From Effrenium voratum (lineage: Eukaryota; Sar; Dinophyceae; Suessiales; Symbiodiniaceae): a DNA stretch of 64,000 bases. The notes under the pieces were generated by a model that did not search any database, was not told where the DNA came from, and was given only the letters and a program-made list of their open reading frames with translations. A program made the position numbers and the translations under genes. Shown here piece after piece: positions 1 to 9,398 of this stretch; positions within the stretch are counted from its first letter, which is position 1, and each line of letters starts with the position of its first letter. The stretch is from positions 664,255 to 728,254 of the forward strand of contig CAUJNA010001746.1 of NCBI GenBank assembly GCA_963377175.1, read 5' to 3'.

Positions 1-2
1 AA

Positions 3-176
3 GAAGCCCCGACTTGTTTGGGGGTTGAGAGCTGTATGCTTTCTTCGCAAAGCGTTCACCGTTCAGAACGCCAGGATTGCCTGCTCTCGCGAAACCCCGA
101 AATCCGCGAGTTCAAGCGGGGAGAACCTGGATGCTGTCTTTGCTTGTTGGTTCTTGGGCTCACTTTCTGAGTTCCT
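3..176 (+). CDS. Exon-like open frame at the left edge, partial
   Basis: A frame open from the first complete codon to a stop at 174-176 gives a hydrophilic peptide including VHRSERQDCLLSRNPEIREF (about residues 21-40), followed by a cysteine/leucine-rich tail that may already be intron. The exon probably ends near 120-135, where sequence becomes T-rich. No initiator is chosen because the frame runs off the window. A second frame is also open here and translates less convincingly. I do not recognise the protein. The island at 630-860 is on the same strand and in the same frame register, so they may belong to one gene. Confidence 0.3.
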
Positions 177-635
177 GCACTTTAAAGTTTTGGGAGTGCC
201 ATTTCACTGGATTGGACTGTTGGCCCATCCACTCGATGAGAAGCGGGTTCTTATGGACACAACCGGGAACTGAGCGATCCAGGAGGTTTCCAGGCAGCTC
301 CGGTTTCTTCCATTCACTGAGAACCAGCAGGTACCCGTCGGATTTCAGGCAAGCTAAAGGTATTCCTTGGTCATTTCTCCATCGGTTATTCGGGCCCAAT
401 TCAATTCCCAGACGAATGAGCCTTGGATTTGCGCTCCTTCAGTCGGCTCCGATTTCTCTCGTAAGGGTTGTAACATCACAAATTTGTTTCGTGGGGAACC
501 TGGAATCTTAAATTTCTATGGAGGGTGGTTTTGTTTTTGTTTCACCCAGACGACTACGGATCTTAATAAGGCGCCTCCTCGAAGACTGCTCGGCGGACTT
601 GAATCCCCGCGAAAGGGTCACCCGGTCACCCATTA

Positions 636-859
636 AAGTTCACACCCAGCTCAGTTCAAGCTGGTACTCTGCCTATTCCTGGATGTCTCACAGTACCTCG
701 CCATCAAGCTCTTGGCTTTAAGTGCCGACAGAAGTTCGCCAAGACGTGTCCCGTTTCGTCCAGGTTCATGTGCAGCGAGCGGCGGGAGAAAACGCTTCGG
801 CGTATGCTTACCAGGCTATAAACTATGTGGAACTAGGACATGGTGGACATTGGATGTAA
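636..859 (+). CDS. Exon-like GC-rich island, all plus frames open
   Basis: All three plus frames are largely open. The best by third-position GC reads KCRQKFAKTCPVSSRFMCSE, then a basic tail with RREKTLRRML, ending at a TAA at 819-821. A competing frame reads VRQDVSRFVQVHVQRAAGEN and ends at a TAA at 857-859; it could be spliced at 814, where CCAG is followed by GC. AG dinucleotides near 726-732 are possible acceptors. The basic C-terminal helix is the only visible feature. I cannot name the product. Coding potential is fair, frame assignment is weak. Confidence 0.35.
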
Positions 860-1195
860 GGGCCGTGTTCTTTAATACCAATGGTATTCCCTTGAAATCA
901 AAGCCGCAAAGTTGTCAAGGGGATGAACAGATTTTATTTTTGAGGAAAGCCTAAAAAGGGTCGCTGGTTTTCCTTGGGTTGCCCTTGAAACCAACCGCGA
1001 AATGGGCAGCCCCGAAAAACGGCAGCTCAAATCTTCAGCGCTCTCAGATCGATCCGACTCCGGCTTGTGCCAAGTCGCCGTGATCGCCGTGTGGCTGTGT
1101 GGATTTGGGTTCTTCCTTCCGCCCCGGTTCACCCGAAGGAACCAAGAGTGATCAACTTGTTCTGGCCACTGCACTGAACTTTGCATATCTTGAGC

Positions 1196-1504
1196 CTACT
1201 GAAGTGAACGTGGTGAGGGTTTCTTGAAACTTTGGTTGCCCGTTTGTTTCTCTTTGAACGACCCTTTTTGAGAGTAGTGTTGACGACGTTTACTCATTTG
1301 AAATGTCGAAAGGTTGGACTGATGGCTGTGCTCTTGACCCTGATAGCTTGATTGACTCATGGGCACACCCCAAACCACGACCAGTGGTGTTATGTTTGCC
1401 AAATTCTGCCTGTCGGTTGCGAGCTCACCGATTCGGTTTGAAATGAGCTCATAACCATGTATGTCCTTTACTTGGGGATCCACTTCGGATGTCAGGGAGT
1501 GCAA
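1196..1504 (-). CDS. Unrecognised open frame, 102 codons
   Basis: This minus-strand frame is open for 102 codons and is polar, rich in Q, S and K toward its C-terminus (for example SQKGSFKEKQTGNQSFKKPS). It begins at a TTG, so a true start is not shown; it may be an exon or chance. Part of it, around 1458-1480, shares a stretch including GTATGTCCTT and GGGGATCCA with 46883-46910, which argues that some of the frame is interspersed-repeat sequence. No family recognised. Confidence 0.2.
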   Translation of the reverse strand: MHSLTSEVDPQVKDIHGYELISNRIGELATDRQNLANITPLVVVWGVPMSQSSYQGQEHSHQSNLSTFQMSKRRQHYSQKGSFKEKQTGNQSFKKPSPRSLQ

Positions 1505-1876
1505 CTAGATTAGAACAAAAACAACTGCAGATCTTGAGTATGGCATCAACGCACGGACGAAAGTTGTCAGTCTTTTGGGGGTCAGGATCAACTCTATAGG
1601 TGTGTACGGTCGATCGGTATGTTGAGAAAACCGCGTGTTTTTTGACCAGGGTCTGGAATATGTCTTAAACTTTTGATGGGGAATAAGAAATGGCGGTCTT
1701 AATCCAGAGTCGTGACCGGATTTCCTATTTGGTTCTTGAAAGAAGGTGTTTTCTTTAGCCCTTGCTGTCTTGTCTTCGGTGCACTATGTGGTTCGGCTCG
1801 TTTTGACCCTGGTTGGGGACCTTGGGTGTGGTCGGGATGGTTGACCTTGGTTTCCTTTGCTCAGGGGCCTGAGAAT

Positions 1877-2249
1877 TGGGTGTTGGCGCTGGGGCGCGGC
1901 GCCAATTTCCAAACTCTGAGTCAGAGGTGGTAAGTTGTCAAAAATGTGTTCGAGGAATATTTGTTGGTCACCAAACTTGATCTACCTCGTGCTGCGCCTC
2001 GTCATGTAGTACATCCAGCTTTGCCAGGATTCAATCTCCTCACCGTCCCATTGTGAGACAGTCCTCTGCCACCTGAGCTAGAAAGTCATCTTTCTAGACT
2101 AGCAGATGTACTACTAAAGGTGCAGCATGAGGTAAATCAAGGTTGGTGACCTACAAGCTTTCCTCGAACACATCTTTGACAACGTACCACACCTCTGGCT
2201 CAGAGTTTGGAAATTGGCGCTGCTCCCCAAAAGCGATTAACACCCACCC
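1877..2249. repeat. Large imperfect palindrome (fold-back element) around a tRNA-like core
   Basis: The left arm (about 1877-2014) and right arm (about 2107-2249) are inverted copies of each other. For example, GCCAATTTCCAAACTCTGAG at 1901-1920 recurs in reverse complement at about 2200-2219, and the ATGTGTTCGAGGA and GTCACCAA blocks also match in register. By eye, arm identity is roughly 80-85% over about 135 bp with small indels. The spacer of about 92 bp holds the tRNA-like sequence. The RNA would form a very long hairpin. I saw no second copy in this window. Confidence 0.8.
2015..2087 (-). pseudogene. tRNA-like sequence with A- and B-box motifs
   Basis: Read on the minus strand, this 73-nt block has a good pol III A box (TAGCTCAGGTGG, complement of 2069-2080) and a B-box-like GATTGAATCC (complement of 2028-2037) at tRNA spacing. 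An anticodon-type stem-loop is present (ACTGTC pairing imperfectly with GGACGGT). The acceptor and T stems are poorly paired, and position 33 would be C rather than the near-invariant T. I therefore call it tRNA-derived, not a working tRNA, and assign no amino acid. It lies exactly in the spacer of the flanking palindrome. Confidence 0.55.
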
Positions 2250-2551
2250 ATGACCATGATCCTTGAACAAAAAGGGCCTCTTCTTTATGTCACAGCCGTT
2301 TGAAGATAAACATGCATGCAATCATGAACTGGGCTGTTCAAAGGTAACCCTTAATCCTTCCCTCGGGTTACACAAGGATTTAGTCCCCTTGTGGCTTCCC
2401 TACAGGGATTGAGGAAAATCGGATTGGCCAACGGCCAACCCTCCATTTTGAGAGCCCAGCTTGCCCTGCTTCCCAAGGTGTTTGTTCGGCTAGACTAGGG
2501 TACACTTAAGATTGCCGGTGGCCACAAGGAAAGGCATGATCAGGGTCCATA

Positions 2552-2668
2552 TGAGTCACAAGGTCTTTGGAGGGTAATTAAGGAGGACTCCCAGCCATAA
2601 ACGGGTGGGGAATTTGGCCTTTTGTATTCTTTACATGGTTCTGGGGATCGACCCTTTTTATACCGAGT
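2552..2668 (+). repeat. Family B element, degenerate copy
   Basis: This shows the family B core: CCCAGCCATAAACGGGTG, then TTCTTTACATGGTTCTGGG and a decayed right end. The left-end GAGTCACAA at 2552 matches the family B terminal repeat. It is the most diverged of six copies seen in the window. Confidence 0.5.
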
Positions 2669-2922
2669 GTTGCCTAGGGGTCATACGAAGAAACATGGGC
2701 ATCTCGGATGGGATATTTTGCCATACATGGCAGGGAGGCTTTGGATCTTGGAAACCAGGAAGCCCTTAGTCATATTCAGAGCCAAGGGGAGCCACAGCCT
2801 CTGAGTTCGATTTCATTTTGAGACACACCCATTTGGGTAGTGACTCGGGGCCATGAAATTATGAGCCAAAGGCCATCACTTCCTTTTGAAGCCAAACAAT
2901 CGGGCTCCAAACCCACCTTTTG

Positions 2923-2965
2923 GGGGTAAGGTCAAAAGGAATTTATCACTAGCTTCTCTCTACTT
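2923..2965 (+). repeat. Family C motif (AAAGGAATTTATCACT), short copy
   Basis: Matches the family C motif TTTCAAAGGGAATCTATCAC, clearer at 3280 and 9565. The phrase CACTACTGGAAAT, which follows the motif in other copies, appears nearby at about 3089-3101. The repeat is short and boundaries are uncertain. Confidence 0.35.
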
Positions 2966-3124
2966 GGTGGTATGGTTTTGTGGTTTGCTTGCTGGGGGGT
3001 ACCTTTTTCTTGGTGTCAAAAAACAACAACTGGCTCACCTCCCCAAACCACCTGGCTTCAAGCCACCAATTAAGGGTCGCCTGATATGTCACTACTGGAA
3101 ATCAATCGGAAACCCCAAATCGGG

Positions 3125-3248
3125 TGCACCCACCTCTGCGCGGCTGGCTCAGGATTTGGGCGCCGCACACTGTGACACCGGAGGCCAGGCTTCACACAGC
3201 GCAAAGGCAGTCAGACGCATGCGGCACCCTTTTCCTCCGTTTGCTTGA
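3125..3248 (+). CDS. Exon-like terminal open frame
   Basis: The last 40 or so codons of a longer open frame are GC-richer and read SARLAQDLGAAHCDTGGQAS, then a basic stretch with AVRRMRHP, ending at a stop at 3246-3248. Upstream sequence in the same frame overlaps repeats and is unlikely to be coding. No acceptor is compelling. I do not recognise it. Confidence 0.25.
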
Positions 3249-3264
3249 GACTATGTGTTTTTAA

Positions 3265-3345
3265 TTATTTTCCTGTTGGTTTCAAAGGGAATCTATCACT
3301 GCGGCTTGTTTTTGTTTTTCCCAGACTTAAGCAAATGGAAGTGTT
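3265..3345 (+). repeat. Family C element
   Basis: Contains GGTTTCAAAGGGAATCTATC followed by ACTGCGGC, and further on a degenerate GCAAATGGAAG motif. Copies at 9565 and 29625 carry the same pair of motifs in the same order, so the unit is at least about 80 bp. Confidence 0.5.
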
Positions 3346-3520
3346 GGCGGTGGTATTACAGGGGACAAAAAGCAACACCGATCCAATTTGAGGGTCCATT
3401 CCTATTTTGAGCTCAACAAACACAAGGGGATGAATCGGTAACACTCGCATGAAACTGTGGCTCATAGACCCCACCCCAACGCTCCACCTCCAACGACTCC
3501 TCTAGGCTCCAAGCCGGATT

Positions 3521-4024
3521 TTGCTTTGCTCTTGGGGGGGTGTACGCCAGCTTACTGAGAAATCATATCCCCTGCTTGGCTATGTGCTTCTTGGTCCTTT
3601 CGGTGGTCCTTTCGTGCGAAATGCCTGGCAGATTCGGCCCCACAACGCAGTGGTGGAGTCGGGGAGCCTCGTCAGCCGGGTCCCAGATAGCCTTCGAACC
3701 GTGTTCGGTGCAACGAGGCATGTGTTGCACAGGAAACCGTCGTCACCCCTCATGGTTTTCGGGAACGTTGAGCTTTGTCATGGGCATTGGGAGATTGCAT
3801 TGACGCATCAATCCGCTCATGCAGCTGCGGACTGCCCTTGTTTGAACCTCCAAAAGTGCAAAACACCAGGAGCATGCAACTTTAAGGAAAGAATTCCAGT
3901 TCCTGATCTGCTCGCTGATGTCCGCGTAACTAAGTGCTCGGATCTGGGAGAAGTGTTGGTGCTGGTCTTTGCCACGCTTGCAACATTACTTCTGTTTGGT
4001 TGCTTTCGTGTTGGTAGCTATTGA
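3521..4024 (+). CDS. Unrecognised open frame, 167 codons, C-terminal hydrophobic segment
   Basis: An uninterrupted plus-strand frame of 167 codons starts at a TTG; no upstream ATG fixes the start. The middle section around 3640-3760 is GC-richer (VVESGSLVSRVPDSLRTVFG) and most exon-like. The end carries a hydrophobic run (LVLVFATLATLLLFGCF) that could be a membrane segment or simply T-rich spacer. A length of 167 codons without a stop is notable here but not decisive. No domain recognised. Confidence 0.3.
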   Translation: MLCSWGGVRQLTEKSYPLLGYVLLGPFGGPFVRNAWQIRPHNAVVESGSLVSRVPDSLRTVFGATRHVLHRKPSSPLMVFGNVELCHGHWEIALTHQSAHAAADCPCLNLQKCKTPGACNFKERIPVPDLLADVRVTKCSDLGEVLVLVFATLATLLLFGCFRVGSY

Positions 4025-4029
4025 TAGAT

Positions 4030-6600
4030 ATGCACGTTGCTTGAGATGCTTGAAGTTGAATGCCATTGCTGGTTGTATTTTGAGCCTCAATTGTACTCGA
4101 GCAGTGGCTCCTTTTTCTAAGATGAGGGACTCCTTTGTGGATGGTCTGCCAACCTCTTCAAACACCACCTTCAAATCCCAAGTCCGCAGTGACCCAAGCC
4201 ACGTCTTCGCGGCTTTTCTCAGAGTCGAGCTTCCACGTCGCGGCGTGCAAGGCGTTAAGGATCGAAAGTTCGCAAGCTGGTTGAGCCTCAGGGCGAACTC
4301 CTTTTGCGTGGGGCTTTGTGGGTTGCAACCTACGCGTTGATACACAAGGGCAGTCCTTGTTGGACTACTTCATTGGAAACATGTAAGGACTACGTTAAAG
4401 TGCATTCCTCTTGGAGATATTTGGATGTGAATTGTTGGAAGGTAATTTTGTTTGCGGTGGTTTAACGGGAAACCAAGAAAAAACACCAGTTTGGGGGTCC
4501 AACCAAAACACATGCAGAACTAGTCCCAAGCCAGGGACCATCCCAAGAGCACTTGTCTCAGGCTCCTTGATGGCGCGGGCCCCAAGGCCAAATCGGCTTC
4601 TCTTTTCGTTCCCGGGAGTTTGTTGGGGACCTTGTTTTGACTGTTTGTGGGGAGTATCAAAGTCAGAAGATGGGGGTTGATTCCCTTTAACCTACAACTT
4701 AGGGGGTGACTTTGATAGTGAAATGATGGGGCCAGTTCACGGTTTGGATTGGAAGACTTATGCAAGCCAAGTGATCCGCATCCCTGAAAACTGCCGCTTC
4801 CTGTTGATCAAGGGGGTTAATCATAGGTGCCCATTGGTATGTCTGCCATTGTTCATCACGAATCGCATGGCAACTTCGAGGAGAAGGACACTTAAGGTGC
4901 ACTGATTCTGAGTGGAGAGCTTGAAGCTGCATGGGTTGGCTTCTGGATATCTGGTCCGATCTGGTCTCATTAGATGTTCTACACTGCGGGCAACTAAGTT
5001 CATGGAGTGCCGAGTGGCCGAGCGGCCGAGTGGGAGCAAGGTTGTCTTTACTCTACCTGGGAAGGCTGTAAAAGGACCACCCGTAGGCGCATGTCCAGGT
5101 CCTTTCTGAGTTGTCATTATCGGAAACAGGGGAATTGCGTGCGCGTTAGAGGGGGAGTCTTGAGGAAGGAAGCAGGATCCTAGTGAACATGCCGAGAACA
5201 GAAGCCTTTGGTCATAAGCGAAAGCAAGAACGCTAAAGCTTGCAAAGGTGCCCATTTGCACTGGATGATGTTTCTGTGTCAAGACCGGGATCCCTTCAAC
5301 TGGTTGGTTTCGTTTGAGTCTAAAACAAGGGGCTTTGTCTCCTCGCAGTATCCTGGTTGCTTGTTTGGGTGATACCGACCGGATGTTCTGGTTACGTAAG
5401 ACCAACTCGCCACTACCACCTGCGAGCGCGCCAATGAAGTGAAGGCCCCTTACTGGAGGCGGAGAAATCCTGCACCCGTTGGTGGGTCATGTAGCCCAGC
5501 AATTTTTAGGGGGCTTTGTCCGTCGCCATTGGAATTTGTCTGCGCAGCAGGTGCTTACTTCGGGATCCTTTCCTACCCAAACACCTATTCATTTCCAGAG
5601 GCAACTCTTTCGGGGTACCCCCTTTTGATTTCCAATTCGGTTTTGGGCGGGCCACCTGAGGAGCTGGGGCTGGATGGCATTGTGAGCGGCGAGCCGGGGG
5701 CGCGAAGCTAACCAGGGAAGCCTGAAAGGTAGTTTGGAGGGGGTTAAGGGGGGGGAGGGGACGCTGAAGAAGCCAGGGGAGGTGGTGGCGGGGACAAAAG
5801 CGGAACAGACGATTTGGAGAAGAGGGCAGCACATAACCCCCGTGGCTTATGTGTTCTACTTAGTTTCGTGGGGATTTCAACACGAACCCTCGCAGCGGAA
5901 GCCAACAGGTTAAGCAACCAGGGCCATCTATTGTCCTCAAAAGGCCAGCTATGGTTGCACGGATCCCAAGCTGACTTGTTGTTTCCAAATGGGTCCAGAA
6001 ATGGGAGGCGAGGCACAGCGCCCTTTGCACATCAAAAGCCACGCAAATCACCCAATTGTTTCTTCTCCATTGCAAAGCAAAAACGGAAACCGCCAGGAGA
6101 GTGCCCACATAGCCCAAAAGTGGAACCAGGGCCGCCTGTGTCCAAGGCTGAAATAGTCATAGCTGACAACTTGACTCCTAGTCCATTCTTAGTTTGGGAA
6201 AGAGCATCGGGGGCACCCAAACATTTCTCACCAAAAGCAAGGGCTCCGGCCCCAATCTTCCCTTGAGAACCAAGGCCACAGGGCCAGTTGCTGGCGCTGA
6301 CGCTGCGCATGTGGGACCGGAGCCTCAGGATTTGGCAAGCAACTGCGAGCAGGATTCCATTTTTTGACTACCTACAAATAGACTTAAACCCAGCGGGTTC
6401 GTGATGGGAGTAGTCAAAAGGTGGAGCCCTGACCGGGAGTTTCTCCAAATGGTTGACCACCTTTAGTTGAAAGCAAAACCAAAGGAGCCCAACCATTCGA
6501 AAGGAGGACTCCCCTATGTCGTGAGAAACACCCACATGTTGGCTAATCGCCTGACGGCATGTTGAGTTGAGCAACCAAGACAAACCCGGATAACACAAAA
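4030..6600. other. Spacer with no convincing gene
   Basis: Mixed-composition sequence with many short overlapping open frames on both strands and no clear splice borders. A G-rich run sits at 5725-5760. Fragments of family A elements (GGGAAACCAAGAAAAAACACC near 4470) occur. A 194-codon minus frame at 4821-5405 overlaps other open frames and has no coding character that I trust. Confidence 0.4.
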
Positions 6601-6646
6601 TCATGGTATCGGGCTGTGTGGAAGTTCCGCATGTTGGGCTCTTCTA

Positions 6647-6835
6647 CATTACATAGAGCCACCGGATCTGGAGTCGGAAGTTTCCAAAAGCATAGCACAC
6701 CTGGGAGATCCAGTCAAACATTGTGCCAAGCGACCTCATGTAGCGCCCACCCACGAACAGCTGACTGGGTTTCAACCACACGCTGCGTAAACGCAGTGCT
6801 CTTGCGAGTGGCCAGGAGACAAGGCCTGCTATGCC
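6647..6835 (-). CDS. Exon-like open frame, aromatic-rich
   Basis: On the minus strand this reads LVSWPLARALRLRSVWLKPS, then GGRYMRSLGTMFDWISQVCY. It is preceded by an acceptor-like GGGCATAGCAG and followed near 6650 by TATGTAATG, a possible GT donor. The composition (W, Y, F, R and L) is protein-like and unlike low-complexity spacer. The plus strand is also open across 6616-7092 for 158 codons, so the strand is not secure. No family recognised. Confidence 0.35.
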
Positions 6836-7185
6836 CGTCCAATCGAGCTTCCTTCCAACAATCAATTTGGGTGTCCAAAAATGAGGGACCTAGAGGAGTC
6901 AACTGCAGCCGACTGAGTTGGCAACAACCCGAGGTCTTCTTGCTCTTGGGAGGCTCGGAATCCTTTTCAAGCATTTCCGGAGCAGACTCAGACTTTGCCG
7001 ACCCCAGCAGTTCGACACTCAGCAGAAGCGTTTTTTTTGCTATTTACCCCAAAGCTTCTCTTGCTAGCTTACATTTCAGTAAAAGTAGATAGTGCAATCC
7101 CCCCATTTGAATTCGACTCCCTACAAAGCTGTGCCATGGATTTTCACCCAGTACTCCGTTGGGGTGATTTTTGAACGGACAAAAA

Positions 7186-7278
7186 TGGGTGTGTCTTATT
7201 GAGGGTACCCGTTTTGAGAGTGGTTTAAAGAAAAGGACCCCCACCCATGTTGGGTTCGATTTCTTAGAGACACACCCA
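7186..7278 (+). repeat. Family A element with terminal inverted repeats
   Basis: The best-preserved copy, 93 bp long. It starts TGGGTGTGTCTTATTGAGGG and ends CTTAGAGACACACCCA, so 11 terminal bases (TGGGTGTGTCT) are perfectly inverted. Inside are GGGTACCCG and a decayed version of the AAAGGGAAACCAAAGG block. Small size, inverted ends and many copies resemble a non-autonomous MITE-like element. Confidence 0.7.
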
Positions 7279-7308
7279 AGTACAGAATTATATTGAGTGG
7301 GTTTCCTA

Positions 7309-7350
7309 TAATATGTATGTATATATATATATATATATGTATTTATGTAT
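7309..7350. repeat. (TA)n microsatellite
   Basis: Alternating TA/TG with a run of about 20 bp of pure AT at 7319-7338. Confidence 0.9.
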
Positions 7351-7513
7351 AAACACATTGCGATTTAAACATCACCTGTTGGTCCTTCAAGTGGTTGGGG
7401 TGATCGAGGGCAAACATCCATGGGTATCCCATCTCAGGTTCACAAGCTGGAGATGGCAGCTGAAACCGTGTCTGAACCTTAGAAACCGCGACCCGAAATC
7501 TCGGGAATGAGTT

Positions 7514-7731
7514 GCTTGGTTGGTTGGTTGGTTGGTTGGGTGGGTGGGTGGGTGGGTGGGTGGGTGGTTGGGTGGTTGGTTGGTTGGTTGGTTGGTTGGT
7601 TGGTTTTGGTTTTGGTTTTGGTTGGTTGCGTGGTTTGGTCTGGTTGGTTGGTTGGCTGGCTGGCTGGTTGGTTGGCTGGTTTGTAGTTGTTTGTTTGTTT
7701 GTTTGTTTGCTTGCTGGCTTGCTTGGTTGTT
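7514..7731 (+). repeat. GGTT/GGGT/GGTTTT/GTTT tract
   Basis: About 218 bp of related short units: GGTT, then six or so GGGT units at 7538-7566 (able to form a G-quadruplex), GGTT again, GGTTTT units at about 7602-7620, GGCT, and GTTT. Long open frames of tryptophan/glycine/valine on this strand and of asparagine/glutamine/proline/threonine on the other are by-products of the repeat. Confidence 0.95.
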
Positions 7732-7853
7732 TATGGTGTTTTCCATGGACATCCGGATAACCAGAGAGCATCTTGGGTATACCATCTTTCGGAGACCCTC
7801 TCCCTCCCTGGGCATCTTGGATAGACCAGACAAATGTTTCCTTGAGAACCAAC

Positions 7854-7940
7854 GGATGCGCCAGCCAACCAACCAACCAACCAACCAACCAACCAACCAA
7901 CCCACCAATCACAGCCAGGGTTAGGAAAAAACCAGGGTTA
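7854..7940 (+). repeat. Duplicated block with (CCAA)n, copy 1
   Basis: Begins GGATGCG, runs through a CCAA array and ends ACAGCCAGGGTTAGGAAAA then AACCAGGGTTA. The same block, nearly identical, recurs at 8265-8348 in the same orientation. The CCAA array is the complement of the GGTT tract 130-350 bp upstream. Confidence 0.9.
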
Positions 7941-8260
7941 ACGCTCCCAAACCAACCCAAAACTAGACCACAACTCTATTAACCACACCCCAAAGCAACT
8001 CTAAAGCCGCTGCTAAACCAGCAGCACACCTAACACAAATCAGCTCCAAGCCACCCCAAACCCACTCAAAGTCAACCCTAAACCCGCTGGATGTCAGCCC
8101 TTCGCTTCGCCTAAATCAACCCCAAACCACCCCAAGACCCACCCTCATGAAGATCTAAGCCAGCCAAAACCCCCCTAACTTAAACCAGCCCCCAGCAACT
8201 CCCAACTGCCACCCCATCAGAGCCAATAGGCAACCCCAGGTCCAAGTGATGTTGGTGATG
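7941..8260. repeat. Degenerate telomere-like C/A-rich block
   Basis: C- and A-rich, G-poor sequence with frequent variants of CCCTAAA and CCCCAAA (for example CAACCCTAAACCC at about 8072-8084). The pattern resembles degraded arrays of the plant-type telomere repeat (TTTAGGG), which is also reported for dinoflagellates. It is interstitial and has no pure array. A similar block is at 19738-19900 and, in opposite orientation, at 61310-61382. Confidence 0.55.
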
Positions 8261-8264
8261 CCGG

Positions 8265-8348
8265 GGATGCGGCCAGCCAGCCAACCAACCAACCAACCAA
8301 CCAACCAACCCACCAATCACAGCCAGGGTTAGGAAAAAACCAGGGTTA
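8265..8348 (+). repeat. Duplicated block with (CCAA)n, copy 2
   Basis: Second copy of the block at 7854-7940; starts GGATGCGGCCAGCCAGCC and ends ACAGCCAGGGTTAGGAAAA then AACCAGGGTTA. The CCAA array is shorter than in copy 1. The flanks differ, so only the block was duplicated. Confidence 0.9.
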
Positions 8349-8368
8349 GTAAAAACAAAAACACCTCC

Positions 8369-8775
8369 ACCCAAGATTTGGCAGACCAAGAACCCGTTTG
8401 TGGGTCCCATATTGCACATTTTTACTTCTGAGCGGTCGACTATCCTTTGAAAGATTGCCCAATGTGTAGCCTTGTTAGGGTTTCAACAAGCAACCAAACG
8501 CGCTTGGTTTCTCGTAGGTGTATCTTTTCTTCCCAAGCGGCGGGTGGGGGAGTGGGGCTCGATTCTGGAAAACACCCATGCAGGGCCGTATTTGGAAGGG
8601 GGTCCAATATTTTGACATGTCAAGCTCTTGGGCAAAGCTGCAGATGTGTTGTATGATGACCCTGTTGTATGGAAAGGCTCTCACACATTTCACATGTGGG
8701 TACAAGGAAACATGTAGGTGTGGGTGGTTTTGTTCGGGATACCCTTTTGGGGAGCTTCTAATGGCCATGGCAAGC
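8369..8775 (-). repeat. Long dispersed repeat D, copy 1 (inverted relative to copy 2)
   Basis: The minus strand aligns with 34938-35292 on the plus strand over most of its length. Shared landmarks in order are GCTTGCCAT, CCACATGTTT-type text, CATCATACAACACATCTGC, a TTGGACCCCC region, a dispersed GAAGTAA/GTGCAATAT/GGGACC cluster, and CAAATCTTGGG at the end. Copy 1 carries a longer middle part. No long frame is shared in register, so a non-coding transposon or old segmental copy is likelier than a gene. Confidence 0.75.
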
Positions 8776-8855
8776 AAAAAGAGAGAAGCGTGTTGGAGGC
8801 TTTCTCATTTTTAGACACGCCCATGTATGGAGCGGGGCCCTTAGCCCAAGGCCAG

Positions 8856-9083
8856 AGTCGGCCGAGGTCGGATGTCATGTACGAACGCAAACGACGTGCG
8901 CACAACGTGGAGTACTACAAGGCGTTTTGTCAGAGACACTGGTCCAGACATAAACGCACTGATGACACAGAGAGGGAATTGTTGCGATTTTGCCAGATCA
9001 TTGGCAGTTGGTTGATTTTGGGAAGGCATGGGCCCCTCAGCCCCCCCTCAGAAAAGACCGTGTCGCACCAAATTGCCCCATGA
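8856..9083 (+). CDS. Exon-like open frame, strongly basic
   Basis: In this frame the segment from about 8869 reads YERKRRAHNVEYYKAFCQRH, then KRTDDTERELLRFCQIIGSW. Third positions are mostly G or C by eye between 8875 and 8990. Possible GC donors follow AAG at about 8930 and CAG at about 8943. The frame stops at 9081-9083, by which point composition has become spacer-like. The block looks like part of a charged helical protein; I cannot name it. Dispersed repeat D ends about 80 bp upstream. Confidence 0.5.
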   Translation, partial: SRPRSDVMYERKRRAHNVEYYKAFCQRHWSRHKRTDDTERELLRFCQIIGSWLILGRHGPLSPPSEKTVSHQIAP

Positions 9084-9270
9084 TGTTCCGTTGGTGTTTA
9101 CTCAAAATAGTCGACCCCTGAAAGGGGTGGTGTGCTTTTGTGTCCCCTTCAACCACCAACCGACAAGGGGCTCACTATTTTGAGACACCCATGAAATCTC
9201 TTGGGGAGCAAAAGGCTGGGTCAATGCTTGGGCGATGCGTAACGACTTTGCCATTTGCAAGTGTACCACC

Positions 9271-9398
9271 TTCAAAACCCAGATAAATGAAGGTTAGTAA
9301 TGGATATTCCCAACCATGATGAATGGTTGCAGCCGCCTTCTTTATTCTTTTCATGGTTCTGGGTAGACCATTTGTATACCAAGTTTTGATTTGCTGGC
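9271..9398 (+). repeat. Family B element
   Basis: Starts TTCAAAACCCAGATAAATGA and carries GAAGGTTAGTAATGG, CCCAACCATGATGAATGG, GCCGCCTTCTTTATTC, CATGGTTCTGGGTAGACC and an AAGTTTTGATT right end. The two ends are imperfect inverted copies. Confidence 0.7.

Noticed and set aside
5005..5035. GCCGAGTGGCCGAG-like text as a tRNA-Leu/Ser start
   Set aside because: No variable arm, T arm or B box follows at the right distance.
4821..5405. 194-codon minus-strand frame
   Set aside because: No codon bias, overlapped by other open frames, no splice or start signal; kept only as part of the spacer note.
7343..7960. Minus-strand frame of 205 codons with WLVGWLVG and NQPT repeats, and its relatives at 49.8-50.2 kb
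   Set aside because: Translation of GGTT/CCAA microsatellites; no unique protein sequence.
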